Positions 10,812 to 19,052 of a DNA stretch of 64,000 bases are shown one piece after another. Made by a program: the position numbers and the translations under genes. Location of the stretch: positions 163,238-227,237 of the forward strand of contig JALSJM010000001.1 in assembly GCA_026989355.1 (NCBI GenBank), in the 5' to 3' direction. Source of the stretch: Paracoccaceae bacterium (GTDB lineage: Bacteria > Pseudomonadota > Alphaproteobacteria > Rhodobacterales > Rhodobacteraceae). The notes below the pieces were generated by a model. It saw only the letters and a list, made by a program, of their open reading frames with translations, made no database searches and was not told where the DNA came from. How positions within the stretch are numbered: the stretch's first letter is position 1; each line of letters begins with the position of its first letter.

Positions 10812-11624
10812 ATGAAGCGCAGCGATGTCATAGCCGTTCTTGATGGCACCGATCCGAAATTCGGTCGCGGAGTGGCCTTTGCGCTGAACGGGCTGATCCT
10901 GCTGTCGGCGGTGGCGATCGCTGTCGAAACGGTGCCGGGCCTGCCCGGCTGGGCCTATCGGTGGCTCTGGCGCTTCGAGGTGCTGGTGCTGACCGTTTTC
11001 GTGGCCGAATACCTGCTGCGTCTTGCCTGTTCGCCCCGCCCCCTGCGCTATGCCTTCAGCCTGTGGGGAATGATCGATCTTCTGGCCTGCCTTCCCGCGC
11101 TCGGGCTTGTAAACCCGGAGTGGCAGGCGGCGCGCACCCTGCGGCTGATCCGGGTGATCCGGCTGTTCAAGCTGTTTCGCACCTCGAGCGCGGCGCGGCG
11201 GCTGCTGCGCGCCTTCATGGCGGTGCGTCAGGAACTGGCGGTGTTCATCGTGCTGGCTGCGCTGATGATCTATGTCAGCGCCGTGGGGATCTATCTGTTC
11301 GAGCACGAGGCCCAGCCCGAGGTGTTCAGTTCGATCCCCGTCAGTTTCTGGTGGGCGGTTGTATCCTTTACCACCGTGGGTTACGGAGACATGTATCCGA
11401 TCACCACGGGGGGGCGCCTTTTCACCACATTCGTGCTGTTCATCGGCCTTGGCATCGTTGCGGTGCCGACGGCGATCATCACTGCCGCCCTGACCGAGGA
11501 AGAGATCGAGGAAACGCTTGAAGAGCTTGAAAATACCCTGACCCAGGACGAGAATGCGCCGGAGGACGCCCCGGACAACCCGCAGGATTCTGCTCAGACC
11601 ACCAGAAAGGGAGAGACAACATGA
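10812..11624 (+). CDS. Voltage-gated-type potassium channel (ion transporter family)
   Basis: Predicted K+-selective channel of the inner membrane, 270 aa. The selectivity filter TVGYGD is at residues 188-193, preceded by pore helix FWWAVVSFT. Upstream are four hydrophobic segments, including an S4-like stretch around 108-123 with Arg about every third residue (RTLRLIRVIRLFKLFR), so it has the full six-TM Kv layout. The C-terminal tail (228-270) is acidic and hydrophilic with no recognisable RCK domain. ATG 10812 is preferred over GTG 10794. It lies between the permeases and binding protein of the ABC transporter, and its stop overlaps the latter (ATGA). Confidence 0.9.
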   Translation: MKRSDVIAVLDGTDPKFGRGVAFALNGLILLSAVAIAVETVPGLPGWAYRWLWRFEVLVLTVFVAEYLLRLACSPRPLRYAFSLWGMIDLLACLPALGLVNPEWQAARTLRLIRVIRLFKLFRTSSAARRLLRAFMAVRQELAVFIVLAALMIYVSAVGIYLFEHEAQPEVFSSIPVSFWWAVVSFTTVGYGDMYPITTGGRLFTTFVLFIGLGIVAVPTAIITAALTEEEIEETLEELENTLTQDENAPEDAPDNPQDSAQTTRKGETT

Positions 11625-12703
11625 AACGCAGATCATTTCTGACAAGCGCCGCGCTGGCGCTTGGCATTGCCGGCCTTGGCGCCGGGGCAGTAACGGCCGG
11701 GGAAAAGGTGAAGGCCGGCTTTGTCTATGTGGGCCCCGTGGGGGATTTCGGCTGGACCTACCAGCATGATCAGGGTCGTCAGGCTGTCGAGGCGGAACTG
11801 GGCGAGCAGGTGGAAACCACCTTCGTGGAAAGCGTTCCCGAGGGAGCCGACGCCGAGCGGGTGATGACCCAGATGGCGCTTGGCGGCGCCAACATCATCT
11901 TTACCACCTCGTTCGGCTACATGGATGCCACGATAAAGGTGGCCAAGAAGTTTCCGAACGTGAAGTTCGAACACGCCACCGGCTACAAGCGGGCCGACAA
12001 TGTTTCCACCTATTCGGCACGTTTCTATGAAGGCCGTGCGGTAATCGGCACCATTGCCGGACGCATGACGAAAACCAACAAGATCGGTTACATCGCTTCC
12101 TTTCCGATCCCCGAGGTGATCCGCGGCATCAACGCGGCCTACATTCATGCGAAGAAGGTGAATCCCGATGTGGAGTTCAAGATCGTCTGGGTTTACACTT
12201 GGTTCGATCCCGCCAAGGAAGCCGATGCCGCGACCGCGCTGATCGAGCAGGGAGTTGACGTGATCATGCAGCATACCGACAGCCCCGCTGCGATGACGAT
12301 CGCCGAAGCGAAAGGCATCATGGCCTTCGGGCAGGCCTCCGACATGTCGAAGTTCGGCCCCAATGCCCAGCTGACCTCCATCATCGACAACTGGGCGCCC
12401 TATTACGTCGAGCGTGTGAAGGCGGTGATCGACGGCACTTGGGAATCGCAGGACACTTGGCACGGTTTCAAGGAAGGCATGGTGCAGCTTTCTCCCTATT
12501 CCGACAAGGTTCCGGCCGATGTCCAGGCCGAGGCCGAGGCGATGAAGCAGGCGATCATCGACGGCACCTACCACCCCTTCACGGGGCCGATCAACAAGCA
12601 GGACGGCACATCCTGGCTGGCCGAGGGCGAGGTGGCCGATGACGGTGTGCTGGCAAGCATGAACTTTTATGTGGAAGGGATCGAGGGCGAAATTCCCCAG
12701 TGA
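11621..12703 (+). CDS. BMP family ABC transporter substrate-binding protein
   Basis: Periplasmic binding protein of the nucleoside/purine importer, 360 aa, PF02608 (basic membrane protein) type. The N-terminus KRRSFLTSAALALG carries a twin-arginine followed by a hydrophobic stretch and an Ala-rich cleavage region near residue 25, so Tat export is possible. Family motifs include GFVYVGPVGDFGWTYQHDQG and HATGYKRADNVSTYSARFYEGR. GGGAGAG precedes the ATG. It ends the xdh-transporter unit; stem-loops follow at 12755-12779 and 12826-12854. Confidence 0.93.
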   Translation: MKRRSFLTSAALALGIAGLGAGAVTAGEKVKAGFVYVGPVGDFGWTYQHDQGRQAVEAELGEQVETTFVESVPEGADAERVMTQMALGGANIIFTTSFGYMDATIKVAKKFPNVKFEHATGYKRADNVSTYSARFYEGRAVIGTIAGRMTKTNKIGYIASFPIPEVIRGINAAYIHAKKVNPDVEFKIVWVYTWFDPAKEADAATALIEQGVDVIMQHTDSPAAMTIAEAKGIMAFGQASDMSKFGPNAQLTSIIDNWAPYYVERVKAVIDGTWESQDTWHGFKEGMVQLSPYSDKVPADVQAEAEAMKQAIIDGTYHPFTGPINKQDGTSWLAEGEVADDGVLASMNFYVEGIEGEIPQ

Positions 12704-12754
12704 CATTTTCCAGGGGGGGCGCCGTGATCCCGGCGCCTTGCCGGACAGGAACGC

Positions 12755-12779
12755 GGCAGCTTCAGAAAAAAAAGCTGCC
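12755..12779 (+). other. Stem-loop after the BMP operon
   Basis: Perfect 8-bp inverted repeat GGCAGCTT (12755-12762) and AAGCTGCC (12772-12779) around an A-rich 9-nt loop. There is no T-run after it, so alone it is a poor terminator. It lies 50 nt after the binding-protein stop and may protect the 3' end of that message. Confidence 0.5.
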
Positions 12780-12825
12780 TCATGCCTTCGGCGGGAACAT
12801 TCCCGTCAATATGAAGACCGGAAAA

Positions 12826-12858
12826 GAAAAGGCCTGCAAGATGCGGGCCTTTTCTCTG
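12826..12858 (+). terminator. Rho-independent terminator of the xdh-ABC operon
   Basis: GAAAAGGCCTGC (12826-12837) pairs with GCGGGCCTTTTC (12843-12854): a 12-bp stem with one G-T wobble and a 5-nt loop. A-rich and T-rich flanks make it look like a classical, possibly bidirectional, terminator. It ends 31 bp before the next start codon. Confidence 0.75.
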
Positions 12859-12885
12859 GCGGGGCCGCATGGCAGGGTGCGTGTC

Positions 12886-13968
12886 ATGAAATGCGATATC
12901 ATCATCATCGGTGGCGGCATCGCCGGCATCAGCGCCGCGGCGCGGCTGTCGGCCCATGCCTCGGTGGTTCTGCTCGAGGCGGAAGAGACGCTCGGCCATC
13001 ATGCCTCGGGCCGTTCGGCGGCGATGTTCGAGCGCGAATACGGCAATCGCGTGGTGCGGGCCCTCAATCATGCCAGCGAGGAATACCTGACACAGGAAAA
13101 TGGCGGGGTGCTTTCGCCGCGCGGCATCCTGATGGTGGCACGGGCCGATCAGCTCGAACATTTCAGCCAGGAGATGGCGGAAATGTCGCTTGAGCCGCTG
13201 GGCGTTGCCGAGGCCTGTGAGATGGTGCCGATCCTGCGGCGTGAAAAGGTGGCGGCGGCAGCGGGCAACACATGGGCGCGTGATCTTGACGCCGATCGCC
13301 TGCTGCAGGATTTCGCGAAACGGGCGCGCGCGGCGGGGGCCGTGTTTCATACCCGTGCGCCGGCAGGTCCGATCGCGCGTGCCGGTGGCCTGTGGCAGGT
13401 GAAAACACCGCAGGAGGATTTCGTGGCACCGGTGATCGTGAATGCCGCCGGGGCCTGGGTGGACGAGATCGCGTGCATGGCGGGTGTATCGCCGCTGGGG
13501 TTTGTGCCGTTACGCCGCTCGATCGCCCAGATACCGGCACCTGCCGGGCATGACGTGCGCGACTGGCCGATGCTGCATGGCGCCTGCGAAAGCTGGTATG
13601 CCAAGCCCGAGGCGGGGAAGCTTCTGGTGTCGCCGAGCGAGGAAGACCCGGCCGAACCTCATGATGCCTGGGCCGATGACATGGTGCTGGCCGAGGGCCT
13701 GGCCCGCTATGAGGAGATGGTAACCGCTCCGGTAACCCGGGTTGAAGCAAGCTGGGCGGGCCTGCGCACCTTTGCCCCTGATCGCAGCCCGGTGATCGGC
13801 TTCGATGGCGAAGCGCCGGGGTTCTTCTGGCTTGCGGGGCAGGGGGGGTATGGATTTCAGACATCGCCTGCCGCCAGCAGCCTTGCGGCCGATCTGATCC
13901 TTTCCCGCCCGCCCGAGCTGGAAACCCGGGTGGTTGCGGCGCTTTCCCCCGAACGGTTTGCGCCATGA
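12886..13968 (+). CDS. FAD-dependent amino-acid oxidoreductase, D-arginine dehydrogenase-like
   Basis: Flavoprotein of the DAO family (PF01266), 360 aa. The dinucleotide-binding site is at the very N-terminus (IIIIGGGIAGISAAARL), followed by GHHASGRSAAMFEREYG, which closely resembles the same region of Pseudomonas D-arginine dehydrogenase (DauA). The C-terminus has the FAD-closing SPVIGFDGEAPGFFWLAGQG. The frame is open back to 12700, but that part contains the operon terminator, so ATG 12886 is chosen. It overlaps the following methyltransferase by 4 nt. The exact D-amino acid oxidised cannot be read from sequence. Confidence 0.82.
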   Translation: MKCDIIIIGGGIAGISAAARLSAHASVVLLEAEETLGHHASGRSAAMFEREYGNRVVRALNHASEEYLTQENGGVLSPRGILMVARADQLEHFSQEMAEMSLEPLGVAEACEMVPILRREKVAAAAGNTWARDLDADRLLQDFAKRARAAGAVFHTRAPAGPIARAGGLWQVKTPQEDFVAPVIVNAAGAWVDEIACMAGVSPLGFVPLRRSIAQIPAPAGHDVRDWPMLHGACESWYAKPEAGKLLVSPSEEDPAEPHDAWADDMVLAEGLARYEEMVTAPVTRVEASWAGLRTFAPDRSPVIGFDGEAPGFFWLAGQGGYGFQTSPAASSLAADLILSRPPELETRVVAALSPERFAP

Positions 13969-14633
13969 GCCGCAGGCGTCTCATGTTGCCAGACAGCACA
14001 GCGCTTGATACCGGCGCGGCACCCGACGGCCGCCTGTGTGCGCCTTCCGCCGAGCGCAACATCGACCCGATCCTTGAGGTTCTGGCCGATGTTGCACCGC
14101 AAAGGGGGCGGGCACTTGAAATTGCCAGTGGCACCGGGCAGCAGATCGTGCGCTTTGCCGCGGCCCGATCGCAGCTTGAATGGCAGCCAAGCGATGCCGC
14201 GTCCGAACGCCTGGAAAGCATCCGTGCCTGGATCCGTTTTGCGGGGCTTTCGAATGTGCGGGCACCGATCCTGCTTGATGCGGCCGGCGAATGGCCGGCG
14301 GGTCTTCTGCCATGCGATCTGGTGATCGCTGTCAATCTTCTGCATCTGGTGACGCAGGAGGCGGTCCGGGCCATTCTGGCCAATATGGCCGAAGCGCTGG
14401 CGCCGGGGGGCGTGTTCTGCCTTTACGGTCCCTTTCTGCGCGGTGGCGTATTTGCCGGGGAAGGCGACCGTGTCTTCCATGCCGCGCTGAAGGAGCAGGA
14501 TCCCCGGATCGGCTACAAGGATGCCGACCGGGTCGAGGCCGCTCTGGTGTGTGCCGGCCTTGAGGATATCATCCGCCATGAGATGCCCGCTGCCAATCTG
14601 ATGATTACGGCACGAAAACCGTCCGTTGCTTGA
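13965..14633 (+). CDS. DUF938 family SAM-dependent methyltransferase-like protein
   Basis: 222 aa. The PF06080 (DUF938) hallmark is visible at residues ~22-45: RLCAPSAERNIDPILEVL, followed by ALEIASGTGQQIVRFA, a class I methyltransferase glycine motif, and later NLLHLVTQEAV. The target is unknown in this family. The start overlaps the flavoprotein stop (ATGA), so the two are probably co-translated. An internal ATG at 13983 would shorten it by six residues. Confidence 0.85.
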   Translation: MSRRRLMLPDSTALDTGAAPDGRLCAPSAERNIDPILEVLADVAPQRGRALEIASGTGQQIVRFAAARSQLEWQPSDAASERLESIRAWIRFAGLSNVRAPILLDAAGEWPAGLLPCDLVIAVNLLHLVTQEAVRAILANMAEALAPGGVFCLYGPFLRGGVFAGEGDRVFHAALKEQDPRIGYKDADRVEAALVCAGLEDIIRHEMPAANLMITARKPSVA

Positions 14634-14704
14634 CCCGGATCAAGGATGTGTGCGCGGATTTCCGTTTTCTGTGTGCAAGTTCCCGAAAACGAAGGAGAAT
14701 CGCG

Positions 14705-15061
14705 ATGGATTGGCAAGCCTATATGGATAACATGAAGAACGATATCCGCACCCTCAACAGAACCATTCCCGAAACCACCCGTGCTTTTGCCGGCCTCGGC
14801 AAGAGCGTGAAGGAAAGCGAGGCGCTTCCGTTCCGCACGAAGGAATTCATTGCGCTCGGGATTGCGGTGGCCCAGGGCTGCGAGCCCTGTATCGGCTTTC
14901 ACATCGAGGCACTGGTGCGCATCGGCGCCACGCGCGAGGAAGTGGCCGATGCGCTGGGCATGGCGATTCAGATGGGTGGCGGACCGGCGCTGATGTATGC
15001 GGCCAAGGCGCTGGCAGCCTATGATCAGCAGAAATCCGCTGCTGGCGGGCAGCCCGGGTGA
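14705..15061 (+). CDS. Carboxymuconolactone decarboxylase/AhpD-like protein
   Basis: 118-aa protein of the CMD family (PF02627). The redox pair CEPC in GCEPCIGFHIEALVRIGA matches the AhpD-type peroxidase active site, with the downstream His in CIGFH. The C-terminus (QMGGGPALMYAAKAL) is a usual family ending. The ATG at 14705 has AAGGAGAAT 8-10 nt upstream; the frame is open further upstream without similarity. Likely role is thiol-dependent peroxide handling, but the substrate is not evident. Confidence 0.87.
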   Translation: MDWQAYMDNMKNDIRTLNRTIPETTRAFAGLGKSVKESEALPFRTKEFIALGIAVAQGCEPCIGFHIEALVRIGATREEVADALGMAIQMGGGPALMYAAKALAAYDQQKSAAGGQPG

Positions 15062-15135
15062 GCATGGGGTTGCGGGGCATCGATGATGCCAATACCAATA
15101 TCCACATTCAAACTTTTAAATATGAGGAGATAACC

Positions 15136-15603
15136 GTGAAAAGAAACGCCATTGCAGGGGTTTGTGCCCTTTCGGTGCTTGCCTTCGCCTCTGTGGCCGG
15201 GGCTGGTCAGGGAAATTACGGAAGCCATTTCATTGCGAACTGGGACGCGGATGAAGACGGGACCGTAACCCTGGAAGAAGCCACGGAAAAGCGGTCCGAT
15301 ATCTTCGTGACTTTCGATGCCGATGATGATGGCGTTCTCACCCCCGAGGAATATGCCGCATTCGATGAGGCCCGCAAGGCCGACATGGCCGATCTCAAGA
15401 AGGGCGGTCAGGGTGGTGCCGGCATGAAGGATCCCAAGAAGCGCCCTTCCTACGGGATGACGCTTGAGTTCAACGACGTGGACGGTGACGGCAATGTAAG
15501 CCGTGACGAATTTCTGGACCGCACGCCTGACTGGTTTGCCATGCTCGACAGAAACGGCGACGGCCTCGTTACGGCCGAGGATTTCGGTCCGCCGCGCAAC
15601 TGA
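15136..15603 (+). CDS. Secreted EF-hand calcium-binding protein
   Basis: 155 aa with an N-terminal signal peptide (KRNAIAGVCALSVLAFASV, predicted cleavage after AGA) and four canonical 12-residue EF-hand loops: D37-E48 (DADEDGTVTLEE), D61-E72 (DADDDGVLTPEE), D114-E125 (DVDGDGNVSRDE) and D138-D149 (DRNGDGLVTAED). The two pairs are separated by a Lys/Gly-rich linker at 86-103. GTG 15136 is chosen because GAGGAGA lies 5 nt upstream and the signal peptide begins there. Role is unknown: a periplasmic calcium buffer or sensor is plausible. Confidence 0.85.
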   Translation: MKRNAIAGVCALSVLAFASVAGAGQGNYGSHFIANWDADEDGTVTLEEATEKRSDIFVTFDADDDGVLTPEEYAAFDEARKADMADLKKGGQGGAGMKDPKKRPSYGMTLEFNDVDGDGNVSRDEFLDRTPDWFAMLDRNGDGLVTAEDFGPPRN

Positions 15604-15693
15604 GCGCTGTCGGCCGGCGCTCGGGTTTCTTGATGCCCCGCGTGTCTGCAATCGGGCCGGCCAGGGCAGGAGAGGCCCTTTCCATCGCAATCG

Positions 15694-15725
15694 GGCCCGG
15701 CTAGAAAAGGCTGGGCCTTCTTTTT
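15694..15725 (+). terminator. Rho-independent terminator after the EF-hand gene
   Basis: GGCCCGGC (15694-15701) pairs with GCTGGGCC (15710-15717), eight pairs with one G-T, an 8-nt loop, then TTCTTTTT. It lies about 90 nt after the EF-hand stop and 22 nt before the next start. Confidence 0.8.
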
Positions 15726-15746
15726 CCGGCCCGCCGGGAGAAGACC

Positions 15747-16364
15747 GTGCTGGACCGCCACCTGCGCCCCCTGATCGACCGCACCCTGGCCGGTGTTGCC
15801 CGCTTGTCTGCCCGCGCCGGGGTGAAACCCGATGCGCTGACAGCTGCCGGCCTTGGCCTTGGTCTGCTGGCCGCGCTGTCGGTGGCGTTCGGGTGGTTCT
15901 GGCCGGCGCTGCTGCTGTTTGCGGCCTCGCGTCTGATGGACGGGCTTGACGGCGCGGTGGCGCGTCTGTCACCGGCCGGCCCGCTGGGCGGCTATCTGGA
16001 TATCATGGCCGATTTCGCCATCTATGCGGCACTGCCTCTGGGGTTTGCTGCCTTCGATCCGGAGAGCAATGCCCTGCCGGCCGCCTTTCTGCTGGCGGCC
16101 TTTTTCGTGAATGGGGCCAGCTTTCTGGGCTTTGCCGTTCTGGCCGAAAAGCGGGGGCTGGAAAGCCGCGCCAACGGCGAAAAGGCGCATTATCACGCAA
16201 CCGGGCTGATCGAAGGCAGCGAAACCATTGCCTTTTTCTTGGCCGTATGCCTGTGGCCGGCGGGTTTCGCGTGGCTTGCTCTGCTGTTTGCGCTGCTTGT
16301 TCTTGCCACGGCGGCGTGGCGCGTGCGCGCGGCAGCGGTGCTGTTTCGCGACCAGGAACATTAG
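15747..16364 (+). CDS. CDP-alcohol phosphatidyltransferase family membrane protein
   Basis: 205-aa integral membrane enzyme (PF01066) with about six hydrophobic helices. The catalytic CDP-alcohol motif is intact at residues ~57-82: DGLDGAVARLSPAGPLGGYL followed by DIMAD, fitting DGx2AR-x8-Gx3Dx3D. It transfers a phospho-alcohol from a CDP-linked donor, but donor and acceptor cannot be read. It is distinct from the phosphatidylcholine synthase at 33237-33944. The start is GTG with GGGAG upstream. It converges with the gene at 16383. Confidence 0.83.
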   Translation: MLDRHLRPLIDRTLAGVARLSARAGVKPDALTAAGLGLGLLAALSVAFGWFWPALLLFAASRLMDGLDGAVARLSPAGPLGGYLDIMADFAIYAALPLGFAAFDPESNALPAAFLLAAFFVNGASFLGFAVLAEKRGLESRANGEKAHYHATGLIEGSETIAFFLAVCLWPAGFAWLALLFALLVLATAAWRVRAAAVLFRDQEH

Positions 16365-16382
16365 CTCTGGCGCGGCAGAGGA

Positions 16383-18884
16383 TCAGCCATCGGCGCGGAT
16401 GCGCCTGTTTTGCGGATCGTGGGGGCTGTCGGGGGTAACTTCCGCCTTCCACAGGCGATCGAACATCTTCACCTGAAGTTCTGTGCCCGGTTGGGCCAGA
16501 TCCGGGCGCACATAGCCCATGGCAATGCTCTTGCCGAAAACCACCGAATACCCCCCCGAGGTCAGCCGGCCCACCCGTTCGCCTTCGTGCCAGAGGGCTT
16601 CGCGCCCCCATGGGGCGGCATCCTCGGGGCCGTCGATCAGCAGGGTAACGCATCTGCTGCGAATGCCGGTTGCAAGCAGTGCTTCCTTGCCGAGGAATTC
16701 CTTCCCGGTATCGACAAAACGTTCAAGCCCCGCTTCAAGCGGCGTGGCATCGCGGCCCAGTTCGGTGCCGAAGGCGCGATAGGATTTTTCCTGCCTCAGC
16801 CAGTTCTGGGCCCGTGCGCCGACCGGCTTCAGCCCCTGCGCGGCGCCTGCTTCCATCAGGAGATCCCAGAGATAGTTCTGCATCTCGATCGGATGGTGAA
16901 GCTCCCAGCCCAGTTCGCCCGTATAAGCCACCCGGATGGCGCGCACGGGGCACATGCCAAGTTCGATGTTGCGTGCCGAAAGCCAGGGGAAGCGGCTGTT
17001 GGAAAGCGCGGTTTCGGGTTCGGCATCGCGGATTACCTTGTTCAGAACGTCACGTGATTTCGGCCCGGCAATGGCGAAAACGCCCCATTGGGTGGTAACG
17101 TCCTGAATCTCGACATGGCCGAATTCACCGGCCCTGGCCTCAGCGGCCTTGCGCAGGTAATCGGCATCATAATCGGCCCAGGCACCGGCCGAGATCAGAT
17201 AGTATTCATCTTCGCCAAGGCGAAGAACGGTGTATTCGCTGCGGGTGGTGCCGGCGGGGCTGAGGGCGTAGGTGAGATTGATCCGCCCCACCCTGGGCAG
17301 GCGGTTTGTGGTGAACCAGTCAAGGAAGGCGGTGGCGCCTTGGCCCTTCACCACATGTTTGGCGAATGCGGTGGCATCGATCAGGCCGGCGCCCTCGCGT
17401 ATGGCAAGGGCTTCGTTCCTGGCATATTGCCACCAGCCGCCGCGGCGGAAGCTGCGGGTTTTCTCGTCGAAGCCGGCGGATGCATCCTTCGGGCCGTAAT
17501 AGTTCGGCCGCTCCCAGCCGTTCACCTGGCCGAACTGTGCGCCAAGTGCCTTCTGCCGGTCATATGCCGGGGCCGTGCGCAGGGGGCGGCAGGCGGGGCG
17601 CTCTTCATCGGGGTGGTGCAGGATATAGACGTGTTCATAGGCTTCCTCGTTCTTGCGGGCAGCGTATTCGGTGGTGATCCAGTTGCCGAAACGCCCGGGA
17701 TCCAGGGTTGCCATGTCGATCTCGGCCTCGCCTTCCACCATCAGTTGCGCAAGATAATAACCGGCGCCGCCAGCCGCCGTGATGCCGAAGGAAAAACCCT
17801 CGGCCAGCCACATGTTGCCAAGGCCTGGTGCGGGGCCGATCAACGGGTTGCCGTCAGGGGTATAGCAGATCGGGCCGTTGAAATCGTCCTTCAGTCCGAC
17901 CGTTTCGGTGCTGGGGATACGGTGGATCATCGACATGTATTCTTCTTCGATCCGTTCCAGATCGAGGGGAAAGAGATCGGCGCGAAAACTGTCGGGCACG
18001 CCGTAGAGGAAACGTGCCGGTGCGCCCTTCTCGTAGGGGCCCAGGATCCAGCCGCCGCGCTCTTCGCGCACATACCATTTCGCATCGGCATCGCGCAGCA
18101 CCGGATGCTCGGGATTGCCCGCCTCGCGCCATTTCACCAGCTCGGGGTCGGGCTCGGTGACGATGAACTGATGTTCTACCGGTATGGCCGGAATCTTCAC
18201 GCCCAGCAGCCGTGCGGTGCGCTGGGCGTGGTTCCCGGTGGCCGTTACCACATGTTCGGCGCGGATTTCGAAGGTTTCACCCGTGGGCACCAGATTGCCG
18301 CCCTTTTCGCCCATCACCTGTCCGCGCACGATCCATTCGCTGCCTGTCCATACGAAGGAATCCACCTGCCGCTTGCGCAGGATCTGCACACCGCGCTGGC
18401 GCGCGCCTCTGGCCATGGCCATGGTGACATCAGCCGGGTTGATATAGCCATCGGTGGGATGATAGAGCGCGCCGACCAGATCTTCGGTGCGCAGCAGCGG
18501 CCAGCGTTCCCTGATCTCTTTCGGGGAAAGCCATTCGTAAGGCACGCCGCAGGTTTCGGCGGTCGTGGCGTAAAGCATGTATTCATCCATTCGCTCGCGC
18601 GTCTGGGCCATGCGCAGGTTGCCCACCACGGAAAAGCCGGGGTTGAGGCCGGTTTCCTCTTCGAGGGTCTTGTAGAATTTTATCGAATAGTCATGAATGT
18701 GGGTGGTGGCGTAGGACATGTTGAAATAGGGCAGCAGTCCCGCCGCGTGCCAGGTAGAGCCTGCAGTGAGTTCGTCGCGTTCGAGAAGCATCACGTCATT
18801 CCAGCCGGCGCGTGCCAGATGATAGGCGATCGAAGTGCCCACCGCTCCGCCGCCCACGACCAGAGCCCGAACATGCGTTGTCAT
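16383..18884 (-). CDS. GcvT-family FAD-dependent oxidoreductase (dimethylglycine/sarcosine dehydrogenase-like)
   Basis: 833-aa two-part enzyme: an N-terminal DAO flavin domain (ALVVGGGAVGTSIAYHLA; the His of TAGSTWHAAGLLPYFN is the usual flavin attachment position) and a C-terminal tetrahydrofolate-binding GcvT domain (VRVAYTGELGWELHHPIE; YRAFGTELGRDATPLEAG). Such enzymes demethylate N-methyl glycine derivatives and pass the one-carbon unit to folate, which fits fhs and folD at 54-57 kb. Start ATG 18884 has AGGAGGATC ahead of it; the open frame continues further without similarity. Which substrate is used (dimethylglycine, sarcosine) is not decidable here. Confidence 0.87.
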   Translation of the reverse strand: MTTHVRALVVGGGAVGTSIAYHLARAGWNDVMLLERDELTAGSTWHAAGLLPYFNMSYATTHIHDYSIKFYKTLEEETGLNPGFSVVGNLRMAQTRERMDEYMLYATTAETCGVPYEWLSPKEIRERWPLLRTEDLVGALYHPTDGYINPADVTMAMARGARQRGVQILRKRQVDSFVWTGSEWIVRGQVMGEKGGNLVPTGETFEIRAEHVVTATGNHAQRTARLLGVKIPAIPVEHQFIVTEPDPELVKWREAGNPEHPVLRDADAKWYVREERGGWILGPYEKGAPARFLYGVPDSFRADLFPLDLERIEEEYMSMIHRIPSTETVGLKDDFNGPICYTPDGNPLIGPAPGLGNMWLAEGFSFGITAAGGAGYYLAQLMVEGEAEIDMATLDPGRFGNWITTEYAARKNEEAYEHVYILHHPDEERPACRPLRTAPAYDRQKALGAQFGQVNGWERPNYYGPKDASAGFDEKTRSFRRGGWWQYARNEALAIREGAGLIDATAFAKHVVKGQGATAFLDWFTTNRLPRVGRINLTYALSPAGTTRSEYTVLRLGEDEYYLISAGAWADYDADYLRKAAEARAGEFGHVEIQDVTTQWGVFAIAGPKSRDVLNKVIRDAEPETALSNSRFPWLSARNIELGMCPVRAIRVAYTGELGWELHHPIEMQNYLWDLLMEAGAAQGLKPVGARAQNWLRQEKSYRAFGTELGRDATPLEAGLERFVDTGKEFLGKEALLATGIRSRCVTLLIDGPEDAAPWGREALWHEGERVGRLTSGGYSVVFGKSIAMGYVRPDLAQPGTELQVKMFDRLWKAEVTPDSPHDPQNRRIRADG

Positions 18885-19009
18885 TGCCGATCCTCCTGTG
18901 GCGGTTCCTGGTTTCGAACTTGCCGGAAATTGCCACCGGCGGTCAAACGAAGGCCGACCCATTCGGGGAAAAAACGACATTACCGGGCACCGGATCTTGC
19001 TGCAGTGCG

Positions 19010-19034
19010 GCGCAGCAGATAAGAGGGGCTGCGC
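19010..19034 (+). other. Stem-loop in the panC leader
   Basis: GCGCAGC (19010-19016) pairs with GCTGCGC (19028-19034), with an 11-nt purine-rich loop, ending 18 nt before the panC ATG. It lies in the 168-bp divergent region between the GcvT-type gene and panC. Whether it is regulatory is unknown. Confidence 0.3.
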
Positions 19035-19052
19035 AGCAGGACAGAATGACAG

